NCBI RefSeq assembly: GCF_000296215.2
Contig: NZ_CP013949.1
Span: forward strand, 3,403,501 to 3,467,500
Reading direction: 5' to 3'
From: Bradyrhizobium sp. CCGE-LA001
GTDB taxonomy: Bacteria; Pseudomonadota; Alphaproteobacteria; Rhizobiales; Xanthobacteraceae
Length of the DNA: 64,000 bases
Made by a program: the position numbers and the translations under genes. The stretch's first letter is position 1, and each line of letters begins with the position of its first letter. This document shows positions 1 to 8,291 of the stretch, piece after piece. Below the pieces are notes generated by a model, which searched no databases, was not told where the DNA came from, and was given only the letters and a program-made list of their open reading frames with translations.

Positions 1-1
1 G

Positions 2-748
2 CCGTTCGGTCCCAACATGCGCATCAACCAGGCCTGGTACATGCAGGGCGGCGGGCGAGAGGTGCTCAACGAGTTCTACAAGAGCTACAACGTCATCTCA
101 CTGCTCGCCGGCAACACAGGCTGCCAGATGGGCGGCTGGTTCAGGAAAGAGGTCAACACGCCCGACGATCTCAAGGGGATGAAGATCCGCGTCGGCGGCT
201 TCGCCGGCCGCGTGCTCCAGAAGGTCGGCGTGGTGCCGCAGCAGCTTGCAGGCGGCGACATCTATCCGGCGCTGGAGAAGGGCACCATCGACGCCGCCGA
301 ATGGGTCGGCCCCTATGACGACGAGAAGCTCGGCTTCTACAAGATCGCGCCGCATTACTACTATCCCGGCTGGTGGGAGGGCGGGCCGATGCTGATGGCC
401 TTCGTCAACCTCGACAAGTGGAACGCGCTGCCGAAATATTACCAGAGCGTGCTCGAGCAGGCCGGCCATTACGCCAACAACTACATGATGGCGCGCTATG
501 ACGCCGCCAATCCGCTGGCGCTGAAGAAGCTGCTCGCAGGCGGCGCCAAGCTGCACGCCTTTTCGCCGGCGATCATGGATGCCTGCTACAAGGCCGCCAA
601 GGAGCTGCATGCCGAAGTCGGCGCGAGTAACGCCAACTTCAAGAAGGTCCACGACTCCCTCGCCAAGTTCACGAGCGACGGCTACGCCTGGTTCCAGGTC
701 GCCGAGGTCGGCTACGACATCTTCATGGCGCGGCGCTCGCAAAGCTGA
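2..748 (+). CDS. TRAP transporter solute-binding protein, DctP/TakP-like (5' end outside window)
   Basis: This is the C-terminal part of a periplasmic solute receptor of a TRAP transporter, which passes its ligand to a DctQM-type permease. The frame is open from the first bases of the window, so the N-terminus and signal peptide lie upstream. Typical DctP-family features are visible: DDLKGMKIRVGG, then GGDIYPALEKGTIDAAEWVGP, then the aromatic-rich stretch HYYYPGWWEGGP, as in TakP/2-oxo-acid receptors. No permease gene follows directly. A strong hairpin terminator lies 22 bp downstream. The nearest permeases are the dctQM pairs at 10.9-15.5 kb on the other strand. Family assignment is secure; the ligand (perhaps an alpha-keto acid) is inference. 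Confidence 0.9.
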   Translation, partial: PFGPNMRINQAWYMQGGGREVLNEFYKSYNVISLLAGNTGCQMGGWFRKEVNTPDDLKGMKIRVGGFAGRVLQKVGVVPQQLAGGDIYPALEKGTIDAAEWVGPYDDEKLGFYKIAPHYYYPGWWEGGPMLMAFVNLDKWNALPKYYQSVLEQAGHYANNYMMARYDAANPLALKKLLAGGAKLHAFSPAIMDACYKAAKELHAEVGASNANFKKVHDSLAKFTSDGYAWFQVAEVGYDIFMARRSQS

Positions 749-770
749 TCACGCCACCTCTCGCATGCAC

Positions 771-796
771 CGCCCCGGAGCGAAGGCTCCGGGGCG
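771..796 (+). terminator. Rho-independent terminator of the TRAP receptor gene
   Basis: A perfect 11-bp stem (CGCCCCGGAGC / GCTCCGGGGCG) encloses a GAAG tetraloop and is followed by a T-rich stretch (TTGTCGTTG). It starts 22 bp after the stop codon of the TRAP receptor gene. Confidence 0.85.
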
Positions 797-1292
797 TTGT
801 CGTTGCAGCATTCGCGAGGGTGTCGAAACAAACCTCGAAAACAACCCCATGCACAGTAAACGGCGTCAGCATTATCAAGGACTTGCCACTGTCACTATCA
901 GTGCCCGCTGAAATCCCGAGTTTATTGACCCGTCGGGCAAAACAGGGGTAGACATGGATCATCGCCTAATCCGAAATCGTGCCACAAGCCATAAGGGCCC
1001 CGATGCACTTCGATCCCGATGAAGTTCAAACGGCACTTCGCAAAGCATGGTCGGCGTCGACGGCCAGCTAATGGACGGCGAGCAACCCGGCGGCAGGGCA
1101 ATGCAACGTCACCTCGCTGCTCATTCACGAGCTCTTCGGTGCGATTTGCTGAAGACCCCACTGCCGGCCGGAGACCATTTCTATAATCGGATCGCAGGCG
1201 TGAGGTACGACTTCACGGCGAGCCAGTTCGACCAGCCGGTAGCTTATATGGATTTGCCCGCCAACCAGGCCGACGCAGGGGTTCATATTCTG
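797..1292. other. Intergenic stretch without a recognisable gene
   Basis: This lies between the TRAP receptor terminator and the 3' end of the AraC regulator. Reading frames here are short or run antisense into the regulator and have no family-like sequence. I saw no convincing RNA gene or strong hairpin. Confidence 0.5.
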
Positions 1293-2294
1293 CTATCGAG
1301 GCCTCCACTGCTCGCGAAACTGCCCTGGTGTGATGCCGGCAACCCTGCGGAAGGCACGGGTAAAATGGGCTGGATCTGCGTAGCCCGAAGCGAACGCAAC
1401 CTCGATGATCTTGGAGTCCGTGTCTCGCAAGAGCTTCCTGGCGTTCTCGAACCTTACGGCATCCAGCAGCCCCGAATACGTAACGCCAACGCGAGAGAGC
1501 TTGCGTTGAAGACTGCGCGCACTCACGCCTGCCATTTCCGCGATTTCGGCGAGCACCGGAAGCCGCTCGTCGAGATATGATGGAAGCATCAGCTTCAGTG
1601 TTTGTACGAAGTCAACATTCGAACATTCGAGGTGGTCGCCATAGAGATTAGGAGGACTTTCGCTCGCCCGGTTAGGGAGGCCCAGGAGCGCAACAGGTAC
1701 GTCAATCCACGATGCTTCCTGACCGGACAGGAATTGAGACGTGGGCCAGGAAGACTGACATGCTGGACCTGGCGTGTACCGAGCTTCAAAGGCGATAGTC
1801 GCCGGAGCCCAACCCGATCCAGCGAACTGGCGAACGATATAGATCGGAAAAACGTTCTGAAGCCACTGTGAATGCTCGAGATGCTGAAGTCCCTTGGTGC
1901 CCGCAAGCCTGCTGCAATAGCGAACATGATCGCCGTGGTGCTCAAGCCAATTACTCAGGTTTGAGTCTTCGAGCGATGCCCATTTGCATGCCTGTTCGAG
2001 CGCGACAAGCAACGTCGGAGAATGACTGATTAGATTTCGGATCTTTTCACTGAGGTGCCCGAAATGCAGCGTTCGGGCAGCGTGGAATCCGAAATCCTCG
2101 ATGCCCTGCGAGTTGCTGGCGAACTCTGCAAATTCTATCGCAGGTAAAATCGGGATGTAGTGATCGGACTTTTCCTCCAACGAAGCGGGTAGCCGAAACT
2201 TTTCCAGCAGCGAAGCAGTCGGCGCGCCGACATCGTTCAAAATGTTCGCGAAAGGACTAAGGTGCTGACAACGCGTCAAATGAATCTTCGGCAT
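1293..2294 (-). CDS. AraC-family transcriptional regulator (OruR-like layout)
   Basis: A DNA-binding regulator of about 333 residues. The N-terminal ~200 residues resemble the arabinose-binding-like sensor domain of the OruR/ArgR type of AraC proteins (for example GFHAARTLHFGHL). The last ~100 residues form the two-helix-turn-helix AraC domain, with SARSLQRKLSRVGVTYSGLL and then EVAFASGYADPAHFTRAFRR and the GITPGQFR ending. The ATG at 2294 is preferred because it gives the usual family N-terminus; a GTG 12 codons upstream is the alternative. Base composition looks less GC-rich than in the core genes further on. The target is unknown; candidates are the envelope gene cluster downstream or its own gene. 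Confidence 0.88.
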   Translation of the reverse strand: MPKIHLTRCQHLSPFANILNDVGAPTASLLEKFRLPASLEEKSDHYIPILPAIEFAEFASNSQGIEDFGFHAARTLHFGHLSEKIRNLISHSPTLLVALEQACKWASLEDSNLSNWLEHHGDHVRYCSRLAGTKGLQHLEHSQWLQNVFPIYIVRQFAGSGWAPATIAFEARYTPGPACQSSWPTSQFLSGQEASWIDVPVALLGLPNRASESPPNLYGDHLECSNVDFVQTLKLMLPSYLDERLPVLAEIAEMAGVSARSLQRKLSRVGVTYSGLLDAVRFENARKLLRDTDSKIIEVAFASGYADPAHFTRAFRRVAGITPGQFREQWRPR

Positions 2295-2528
2295 TGAAGC
2301 ACCGCGACAAGCCTGAAAGCGTACTAACACGAGTTCGCTAGGTGCAGGATGCTGCTCCCTGCTCGGGCCCAGACTACCAGTTCAGGGAGATTCCTTGCTG
2401 TATTTTTTTGCCGCGGATGATCGTCCCGCAGAGATTGCAGGTCTCATCAATTCCATTTGACGAGAATTTTGGCGTCTGATGGCCAGATGCACCTTCCTTG
2501 GTGGTCGTAGTGTCCTGACCGAATTCCT

Positions 2529-2951
2529 TTGAGGGAGCATGGGCTTCGCGCCTCACGTCAACCGATGAGAGCCGTCCGCTTGCCTTCATCCAGGGCGGTC
2601 CACGCCGCCATTTTTGCGTCACTGCGGCAGGGTGACGCAACCCTTGATAGCGCTGCCGATGCGCTGAAAATCAGTCGCCGCACACTGCAGCGTCATCTCG
2701 AACGTATGGGCACAAGCCACAGCAAAATGCTGGCCGCAGTCCGGTTGGAGATCGCCTGCCGCTTGCTCGCCGATTCGAATAAGCGCTTGGAAGAAATCGC
2801 GAAATTCCTCGGTTACGCCAACGCGAGCAGCTTCAGCCGCTCCTTTGCGCGTTTGATGAAAATTCAACCTGTCGCTTATCGGCGGCAGCAACGGGGCCGC
2901 GAGCATGATCGGTTGCACCCTCGCCGACGTTCTCACCCGATTGAGCTCTGA
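2529..2951 (+). pseudogene. Truncated AraC-family regulator, DNA-binding domain only
   Basis: About 120 residues match the AraC helix-turn-helix region: DALKISRRTLQRHLERMGTS, then LEEIAKFLGYANASSFSRSF and the P-x-x-YRR ending. The N-terminal sensor domain of a normal ~300-residue protein is missing. The frame is open only from 2511, just after an in-frame TAG at 2508. Available starts are a TTG at 2529 or an ATG at 2565, neither with a good ribosome-binding site. This is most likely the remnant of a second regulator, but a stand-alone AraC domain protein is possible. It reads away from the full-length AraC gene at 1293-2294. Confidence 0.5.
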
Positions 2952-2963
2952 GCATCCCAGACG

Positions 2964-3009
2964 ATTGGCGCGAAATGGCAAGACGCGCGACTTGAATTGG
3001 CGCGAAATG
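2964..3009. repeat. Two perfect 14-bp direct repeats, possible tandem operator
   Basis: ATTGGCGCGAAATG occurs at 2964-2977 and again at 2996-3009. The starts are 32 bp apart, close to three helical turns. The pair lies between the AraC remnant and the FixK/FNR-type box, upstream of the gene at 3190. AraC-family proteins commonly bind direct repeats on one helix face, so a site for the neighbouring regulator is plausible but unproven. Confidence 0.5.
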
Positions 3010-3061
3010 CGGAGAGCGCTGCGGCGGTGAAGGCGCATGGAAGCGGAAGAGGCGCTTACCG

Positions 3062-3075
3062 TTGATCCAAATCAA
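3062..3075 (+). promoter_or_regulatory. FixK/FNR-type box (TTGAT-N4-ATCAA)
   Basis: TTGATCCAAATCAA is a perfect inverted repeat matching the classical FixK/FNR site, TTGAT-N4-ATCAA. It is centred about 121 bp upstream of the ATG at 3190. An activator at the usual -41.5 position would place transcription start near 3110, leaving an ~80-nt leader. I do not see a clear -10 element. In Bradyrhizobium such sites are used by FixK2-class regulators under low oxygen. Binding here is inferred from the sequence only. Confidence 0.6.
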
Positions 3076-3189
3076 TGGCGACGTTGCGAGAGTTGAAAAG
3101 TGTGGCCGGTATTCGCCAGTGCGCTCTTCTATCTAAGCGAGCATTAAGCAAATCCAATTCCGATAGCCATACCTGAAGGAGAAGATTTT

Positions 3190-3858
3190 ATGATCGTTCG
3201 TCTCTCCCGAATCGCGTTTTGCGCAGCTGCTGTAGTGGCTTTCTCGCAGCAGCTTTCTGCTCAGTCCGTGGCAGAGAATAAGCCGCATATTCCGCTCGAG
3301 AAATCCATAGGCCAAGCGAAGCCTGAAGTTGTTCCGTCGCTTTTTGTCCTCAACTCGCGCGGCGCCAGCCTGAAGGAAGGTAAGTTGGTGCTGACGGGAA
3401 TTTCACCGAACGCGATCGTGTTTGCCGATCGACCGGTTCGCGCCGCCGGGCACGATTTGACGTCACGAATTGTCGAGGATTGGGGCAATGGCAGCGACAA
3501 CTTCGCGAAAGATCCTCCCAACGCCACGGTGTCCGGATTCAAGAAGGATGGATCATCGGTAGTCGACGCCGTCGTTGTGCTGAAATCGCCCAAGCTTGAG
3601 GGCGACAAGTTGACCTTCGACGTAGACGTACTCGAAGGCGACCTCGCAGGAGCGGATGGACCAGCATCGGTGTTTATTGACATCATTGGTCGGCCATTCA
3701 CGCCAATGTCGTTTGCCGGCGTCGCCCGCCGGACAGCGTGGCGCGGAGCGTTCTATCGCGGCGCAGCCTTCGCAGGAGCGGCAGCTGTGGCCGGCGCTGC
3801 GGCGTATCCTTATTACGCTCCGCGATGCGGATATTACCCATATCCGCCTTGCTATTGA
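3190..3858 (+). CDS. Secreted protein of unknown function with Gly/Ala/Tyr/Pro-rich C-terminus
   Basis: A 222-residue protein with a clear Sec signal peptide (about residues 1-25, ending LSAQS). The central part is beta-rich, with segments such as SPNAIVFADRPVRAAGH and VVVLKSPKLEGDKLTFDVDV. The C-terminal tail is low-complexity (AAAVAGAAAYPYYAPRCGYY), which suggests surface or outer-envelope exposure. The start has a good Shine-Dalgarno (AAGGAG) about 8 bp upstream. It is the first gene after the FixK/FNR-type box, followed by the DUF1254 gene 115 bp downstream. I do not recognise a characterised family. Periplasmic or envelope location is inferred from the signal peptide. Confidence 0.8.
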   Translation: MIVRLSRIAFCAAAVVAFSQQLSAQSVAENKPHIPLEKSIGQAKPEVVPSLFVLNSRGASLKEGKLVLTGISPNAIVFADRPVRAAGHDLTSRIVEDWGNGSDNFAKDPPNATVSGFKKDGSSVVDAVVVLKSPKLEGDKLTFDVDVLEGDLAGADGPASVFIDIIGRPFTPMSFAGVARRTAWRGAFYRGAAFAGAAAVAGAAAYPYYAPRCGYYPYPPCY

Positions 3859-3973
3859 CGACCATCGGCGGCGCCGCAGCCACCTACTGCCGCAATGCTC
3901 TGAACGGCTCCTCCTAAAAGACGTGAGCCGCAAATTGAACCGTCATTCGTCTTGTATCAGGAAGGAGATAACG

Positions 3974-5404
3974 ATGAACATCACCCGTCGATCCCTCGCA
4001 GTTGCTGGAATGGGGCTGCTCGCCGGAGCCGCTGCCACAAGGTCGGCACTTGCGCAAGATTCCTTTCTCGGAGTGGGAGAAGGCCTGGAGGACTTCTGGC
4101 TCGCGAGCGACGCCTACATCTTCGGCTATCCACTCGTGACAATGGAGATGACGCGCCGCGTCATTTCCAACGTTGCCGACCCCGTCGGGACGCGAGCGCC
4201 AATGGGTCAGATGATTAAGATGCGCCAATACCCGGACGCTTCGTACCGAGATGTCACGGCCCCGAACGCCGACACGCTGTACACGAGTTCCTTCTTCGAC
4301 GTCGGCAAGGAGCCTTGGGTGCTCAGCATTCCGGATATGAAAGGTCGCTACTTCCTAATGCCAATGCTGGACGGCTGGACGACCGTGTTTCAGGTACCGG
4401 GAAAGCGCACCACCGGCACTGGTGCGCAGACCTACGCGATCACCGGCCCCGGATGGAAAGGCACGCTGCCGGCCGGCGTGAAGGAATATAAATCGCAAAC
4501 TAACATCGTCTGGCTGCTCGGCCGCATCTATTGCATGGGCACGCCTGAGGATTACGCCGCCGTGCACAAGCTGCAGGATGAGTGCAAGCTCGTCCCGCTT
4601 AGCGCCTATGGCAAGGCGTACACGCCGGCACCAGGAAAAGTCGATCCGTCGGTCGACATGAAAACGGCGGTCCGCGAGCAGGTCAATCGCATGGACGCGG
4701 TGTCGTATTTCAAGCTGTTGTGTGAGCTGATGAAGGCCAATCCGCCATATGAAGCAGACAAGCATCAGCTTGCCAAATTTGCCCGGATCGGCATCGTCCC
4801 AGGGCAGGATTTTGACGAGAGTAAACTCAAAGCGGACTTCCTGAAGCGCGTGCCGGAGCTGTCTTTCGACAGGATCATGCTTCAGTTTAAAATCAATAAG
4901 GCCATGAAGGACGAGAATGGTTTTGCCTACACGACCAAAGGCGGCATCTATGGCACCGACTATCTGATGCGGGCTTTGATTACTGCTATCGGACTTGGCT
5001 GCAACCGGCCGCAAGATGCAATTTATCCGGTCTCGCAAAAGGATGGAGAAGGCCACAAGTACAATGGTGCAAACAAATACGTTATGAGGTTCCCGAAAGG
5101 CCATCTGCCTCCTGCCGATGGATTTTGGTCGCTGACCATGTACGACAGCGGCTACTTCTTCGTGAAGAACCCGATCGACCGCTACTCGATCAGCGCCCGC
5201 GAAGATCTGAAGGAAAACGCGGACGGCTCGACCGATCTGTACATTCAGAAGGATTCTCCAGGTAAAGACAAAGAGTCGAACTGGCTTCCCGCGCCCGAGG
5301 GAGAGTTCATTCTCATGCTGCGCATGTATTGGCCGCAGGAAACGGACCCCTCCATTATTAACGGCACATGGACGATTCCACCGGTCAAGAAAGCCGGGGC
5401 CTGA
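3974..5404 (+). CDS. DUF1254/DUF1214 domain-containing exported protein
   Basis: A 476-residue protein. It begins MNITRRSLAVAGMGLLAG and has a cleavable-looking leader ending SALAQ; the RR pair hints at Tat export. The DUF1254 region follows (DAYIFGYPLVTMEMTRR, then APNADTLYTSSFFDVGKEPW). The C-terminal half is DUF1214-like (PADGFWSLTMYDSGYFF and the DSPGKDKESNWLPAPEG segment). The biochemical role of this family is not established. The ATG at 3974 is preferred over longer in-frame extensions because it has a strong GAAGGAGA site just upstream and starts directly with the leader. A long stem-loop follows the stop codon before the next gene. Confidence 0.9.
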   Translation: MNITRRSLAVAGMGLLAGAAATRSALAQDSFLGVGEGLEDFWLASDAYIFGYPLVTMEMTRRVISNVADPVGTRAPMGQMIKMRQYPDASYRDVTAPNADTLYTSSFFDVGKEPWVLSIPDMKGRYFLMPMLDGWTTVFQVPGKRTTGTGAQTYAITGPGWKGTLPAGVKEYKSQTNIVWLLGRIYCMGTPEDYAAVHKLQDECKLVPLSAYGKAYTPAPGKVDPSVDMKTAVREQVNRMDAVSYFKLLCELMKANPPYEADKHQLAKFARIGIVPGQDFDESKLKADFLKRVPELSFDRIMLQFKINKAMKDENGFAYTTKGGIYGTDYLMRALITAIGLGCNRPQDAIYPVSQKDGEGHKYNGANKYVMRFPKGHLPPADGFWSLTMYDSGYFFVKNPIDRYSISAREDLKENADGSTDLYIQKDSPGKDKESNWLPAPEGEFILMLRMYWPQETDPSIINGTWTIPPVKKAGA

Positions 5405-5414
5405 GAATAAGAGT

Positions 5415-5459
5415 CCTTGCCGGCGGTCCGATCCTCGATTGACCAAACCGCCGGCAAGG
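5415..5459 (+). other. 12-bp stem-loop between DUF1254 gene and membrane fusion gene
   Basis: CCTTGCCGGCGG at 5415-5426 pairs perfectly with CCGCCGGCAAGG at 5448-5459 across a 21-nt loop. It sits between the DUF1254 stop codon and the ribosome-binding site of the next gene. There is no T-tract, so it is not a standard intrinsic terminator. It could stabilise or partly terminate the upstream message. Confidence 0.6.
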
Positions 5460-5484
5460 GACCTTGGGTGCTGGGGGTTCTTTC

Positions 5485-6594
5485 ATGTTTATCATCCTGA
5501 CCCTTTATCTCGTCTTGGTGTGGCTCATCTTCTCCAAGCTGAAGCTGGTAAAATGGGGGTGGGGGTCCGGCACTGTCGCTGCGCTCTTCGGCGGATTCAT
5601 TCTTGCGACGTTCCTGGCGATGTTCAACTACCTCACTCCGTCAGGCAGCTTCGTGGTGATCTCGCGCGTCGTCGAGGTTACGCCCAATGTTTCAGGTGAG
5701 GTGTCAGAGATAGCGGTCAAGCCGAACGTGCCGGTGAAGGCCGGGACCATGTTGTTCCGGATTGATCCGGCACCATTCAGGTTCAAGGTCAACCAGCTGG
5801 AGGCGTCGCTCGCCGGAGCCAAGCAGCAGGTGCTGCAACTCAAGGCCAGCTACGCCCAAGCGAGCGCCAACGTCGAGGGGCTGACCAAGCAGCTCGCCTA
5901 TCACGACAAGCGGCTCGCCGATTACGTGCAGATGGCAGGTGATGGCGCTCAGAGTGAATTTCGGCTGCAAGACACGCAGGTGCAGCAGGAGACCGTCAGC
6001 GCGCAACTACTGGCATCCAAGGCAGCGCAGCAGAGCGCCAAACTCGCGATGGATGCCGAAATCGGCGGCGTCAATACCACGGTGGCACAAATCCAGGCCC
6101 AGCTCGACCAGGCCAGGTGGGAGCTCGACCAGACGACCATTCGCGCCCCAGGCGATGGCTATGTCGCCGTCATGGCACTGTCCGTCGGTGACCGTGCAGG
6201 ACAGCACAAGGCTGTGATGTCCTTCATCATCAGCAACGACATCACCATAGTGGGCATGTTCTCGCCGAACGGATTCCAGACGATCAAGCCCGGTGCCGCA
6301 GTCAAGCTCGTGTTCGACAACGATCCTGGCCGCATTCACCATGCGACGGTCACCGGCATCCCGCAGGGTGTCGGACAAGGAGAGATTGCGGTTTCAGGCA
6401 CGCTGGCGAAGGTCGGCTCGATCGGCGGTGTCAAAGCCTATCCGGCGGCTATTTCCGTACCGAAGGACATCGACCGCAGTCAGTTGAGACTCGGGATGCC
6501 CGGGACGGCCACGATATTTGCTGAGAACGCCGGCGTCATCGGCCTGATTAAGTCGATTCTGGTCTGGGTCAGTTCGTACATTGCATATCTCTGA
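5485..6594 (+). CDS. HlyD-family membrane fusion protein, YiaV/YibH-like
   Basis: A 369-residue inner-membrane protein with periplasmic adaptor domains. Two N-terminal hydrophobic segments (about residues 1-17 and 28-47) are followed by a biotinyl/lipoyl-like half-motif (VEVTPNVSGEVSEIAVKPNV), a long Gln/Ala-rich coiled coil, the second half-motif (LDQTTIRAPGDGYVAVM) and a beta-barrel domain. It ends with a hydrophobic tail, ILVWVSSYIAYL. This layout matches Escherichia coli YiaV/YibH more than classical EmrA or HlyD. The ATG at 5485 is chosen because GGGGG lies about 6 bp upstream; a TTG at 5464 is the alternative. No ABC, MFS or RND pump gene is adjacent. The outer-membrane protein downstream is a possible partner. 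Confidence 0.85.
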   Translation: MFIILTLYLVLVWLIFSKLKLVKWGWGSGTVAALFGGFILATFLAMFNYLTPSGSFVVISRVVEVTPNVSGEVSEIAVKPNVPVKAGTMLFRIDPAPFRFKVNQLEASLAGAKQQVLQLKASYAQASANVEGLTKQLAYHDKRLADYVQMAGDGAQSEFRLQDTQVQQETVSAQLLASKAAQQSAKLAMDAEIGGVNTTVAQIQAQLDQARWELDQTTIRAPGDGYVAVMALSVGDRAGQHKAVMSFIISNDITIVGMFSPNGFQTIKPGAAVKLVFDNDPGRIHHATVTGIPQGVGQGEIAVSGTLAKVGSIGGVKAYPAAISVPKDIDRSQLRLGMPGTATIFAENAGVIGLIKSILVWVSSYIAYL

Positions 6595-6709
6595 ACCGAT
6601 TGATCTTCAGCGAATGAAGAGCGTTCGAGCAATGTGAAAAGCAGGGCAGTTCAAGAGTAACAAGGCGGACAAGCTTGCAGCTCGCGACCAACGCGTGGAG
6701 GGCGATCAG

Positions 6710-7777
6710 ATGAAGCACACCTTCGAAGGAAGATTCGCTCGTCGGCTCATCAAGCCGACGGCCACCATAGCGTTCGCGATGTGTGGATGCCTCCCTGGCA
6801 CCGCCTACGCCGACGAAGGTGGCGTTTCCTATTGGCTTCCTGGCCGCTTCAGCAGCCTTGCGGCGACCCCTCAAGTCCCCGGCTGGTCGATGGCAGCGGT
6901 TTACTATCACACCAGTGTCAGCGCCTTTGGCACGGCAGCTGCCGCCAGGGAGATCCATGTTGGCCGAATCCCCGCCAACGTAAACGTCGACCTGAACCTG
7001 CGCCTGAATGCGCAGGCCGATCTCATGCTGCTCAATCCCACCCATACGTTCGCAACGCCGGTGCTGGGCGGACAACTCGCCATCGGCGTAACCGGACTGT
7101 TCGGGCGGTCGAGCGCCGATCTTGCCGGAACGCTGACAGCGGCCGTCGGCCCGCTGGCGGTGACGCGCACGGGCGCTTTCGGCGATTCCATCACCTCGGT
7201 CGGCGACCTCTACCCGCAGGCGACACTCAAGTGGAATGCCGGCGTGCACAATTTCATGACCTACGTGACGGGAGACATTCCCGTCGGGGCCTACAGTCCG
7301 ACCCGCCTCGCCAATCTCGGCATCGGTCACGCCGCCATCGATGCCGGCGGAGGCTACACCTATTTCAACCCGCAGGCCGGCCATGAGTTTTCGGCGGTCG
7401 CGGGCTTCACTTACAATTTCAAGAATCCGGACACGCAGTACCAGAACGGCATCGACTTCCACGTGGATTGGGGTGCCTCCCAGTTTCTATCCAAGCAGCT
7501 CTTCGTCGGCCTTGTGGGATACGCCTATCAGCAGATTACCGACGACTTCGGCCAGCATCCTGCCCTCGGTGGCTTCCGCTCCCGGGTGTTAGGGGTCGGT
7601 CCGCAGATCGGCTTTCTGTTTCCCGTCGGCGACATGCAGGGCTACCTGAATCTCAAGGGATACGGCGAGTTCGCCGCCGAGAATCGCCCGGCCGGCTGGA
7701 ACACGTGGCTGACGTTCTCGATCTCGCCGATGGCGCCCGCCGGCACCGTAGCGTCAACCCGGCGCATGACGAAATAG
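6710..7777 (+). CDS. Outer-membrane beta-barrel protein, MetA-pathway/SphA-like
   Basis: A 355-residue protein with a signal peptide (about residues 1-33, ending TAYADE). Repeated amphipathic beta strands follow, beginning SYWLPGRFSSLAA as in the MetA-pathway of phenol degradation family of porin-like proteins. The segment ITSVGDLYPQATLKWN and the aromatic-terminated last strand (TWLTFSIS) fit an outer-membrane barrel. It follows the membrane fusion gene by 115 bp on the same strand, so the two could make a trans-envelope path. The ATG at 6710 is preferred to a GTG at 6695. The substrate is unknown; a hydrophobic compound is only a family-based guess. Confidence 0.8.
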   Translation: MKHTFEGRFARRLIKPTATIAFAMCGCLPGTAYADEGGVSYWLPGRFSSLAATPQVPGWSMAAVYYHTSVSAFGTAAAAREIHVGRIPANVNVDLNLRLNAQADLMLLNPTHTFATPVLGGQLAIGVTGLFGRSSADLAGTLTAAVGPLAVTRTGAFGDSITSVGDLYPQATLKWNAGVHNFMTYVTGDIPVGAYSPTRLANLGIGHAAIDAGGGYTYFNPQAGHEFSAVAGFTYNFKNPDTQYQNGIDFHVDWGASQFLSKQLFVGLVGYAYQQITDDFGQHPALGGFRSRVLGVGPQIGFLFPVGDMQGYLNLKGYGEFAAENRPAGWNTWLTFSISPMAPAGTVASTRRMTK

Positions 7778-7804
7778 CCGCGCAGCACTTGGAAGCGATG
7801 CAGA

Positions 7805-8236
7805 ATGTTGCCAGACACGCCGTCGGTCAGTCAGCTCTCCCACATTTCCCAGGCGGCCGCACCCGCGTTTCTTCTTGGCGCTCTGGCGGCCTTCATTGCG
7901 GTGTTGATATCCCGCCTGAACAGGACCATCGACCGGTCAATCTACCTGAACCATATTCCCGATGACGATCAGGCGAGATGCCGGCTCAAGGCGGACCTTC
8001 CACGTCTCGTCCGACGCGCCGCGATGATCAATCGCGCGATCTTCTGGTCCATCATGGGAAGTATCTCGATAGGCGTCATGATCATCGTCGGTTTTGTGAG
8101 TGCGTTTTTTCAGATTCAGCACGAGCGAGGCGTCGCCATCCTTTTCATCATTTCCATCGCCGCCTTCATCGTGTCGTTGGTGGATTTCGCGCGTGAGGTC
8201 CGTATTGCGCTCAGCGAATTCGATCACCATGGCTGA
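7805..8236 (+). CDS. DUF2721 family membrane protein
   Basis: A 143-residue protein with an N-terminal membrane segment (about 20-37), a conserved polar region (RLNRTIDRSIYL, then ADLPRLVRRAAMINRAIFW) and two further hydrophobic segments (about 78-100 and 108-125). This is the DUF2721 pattern; no function has been established for the family. It starts 27 bp after the outer-membrane barrel gene, so it is probably the last gene of the same transcription unit. Confidence 0.82.
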   Translation: MLPDTPSVSQLSHISQAAAPAFLLGALAAFIAVLISRLNRTIDRSIYLNHIPDDDQARCRLKADLPRLVRRAAMINRAIFWSIMGSISIGVMIIVGFVSAFFQIQHERGVAILFIISIAAFIVSLVDFAREVRIALSEFDHHG

Positions 8237-8291
8237 TAGACTTGCCTCAGACATATCGAGCCCAGATTAAGCGTGTGATCCGTTAGTAACC

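Noticed and set aside
2374..2640. 88-codon reverse frame with a CNLCG motif
   Set aside because: The single Cys pair looks accidental. There is no ribosome site and it overlaps the AraC remnant antisense.
3656..3973. Upstream extension of the DUF1254 gene
   Set aside because: It overlaps the preceding secreted-protein gene, and the ATG at 3974 has a strong ribosome site and a leader right after it.
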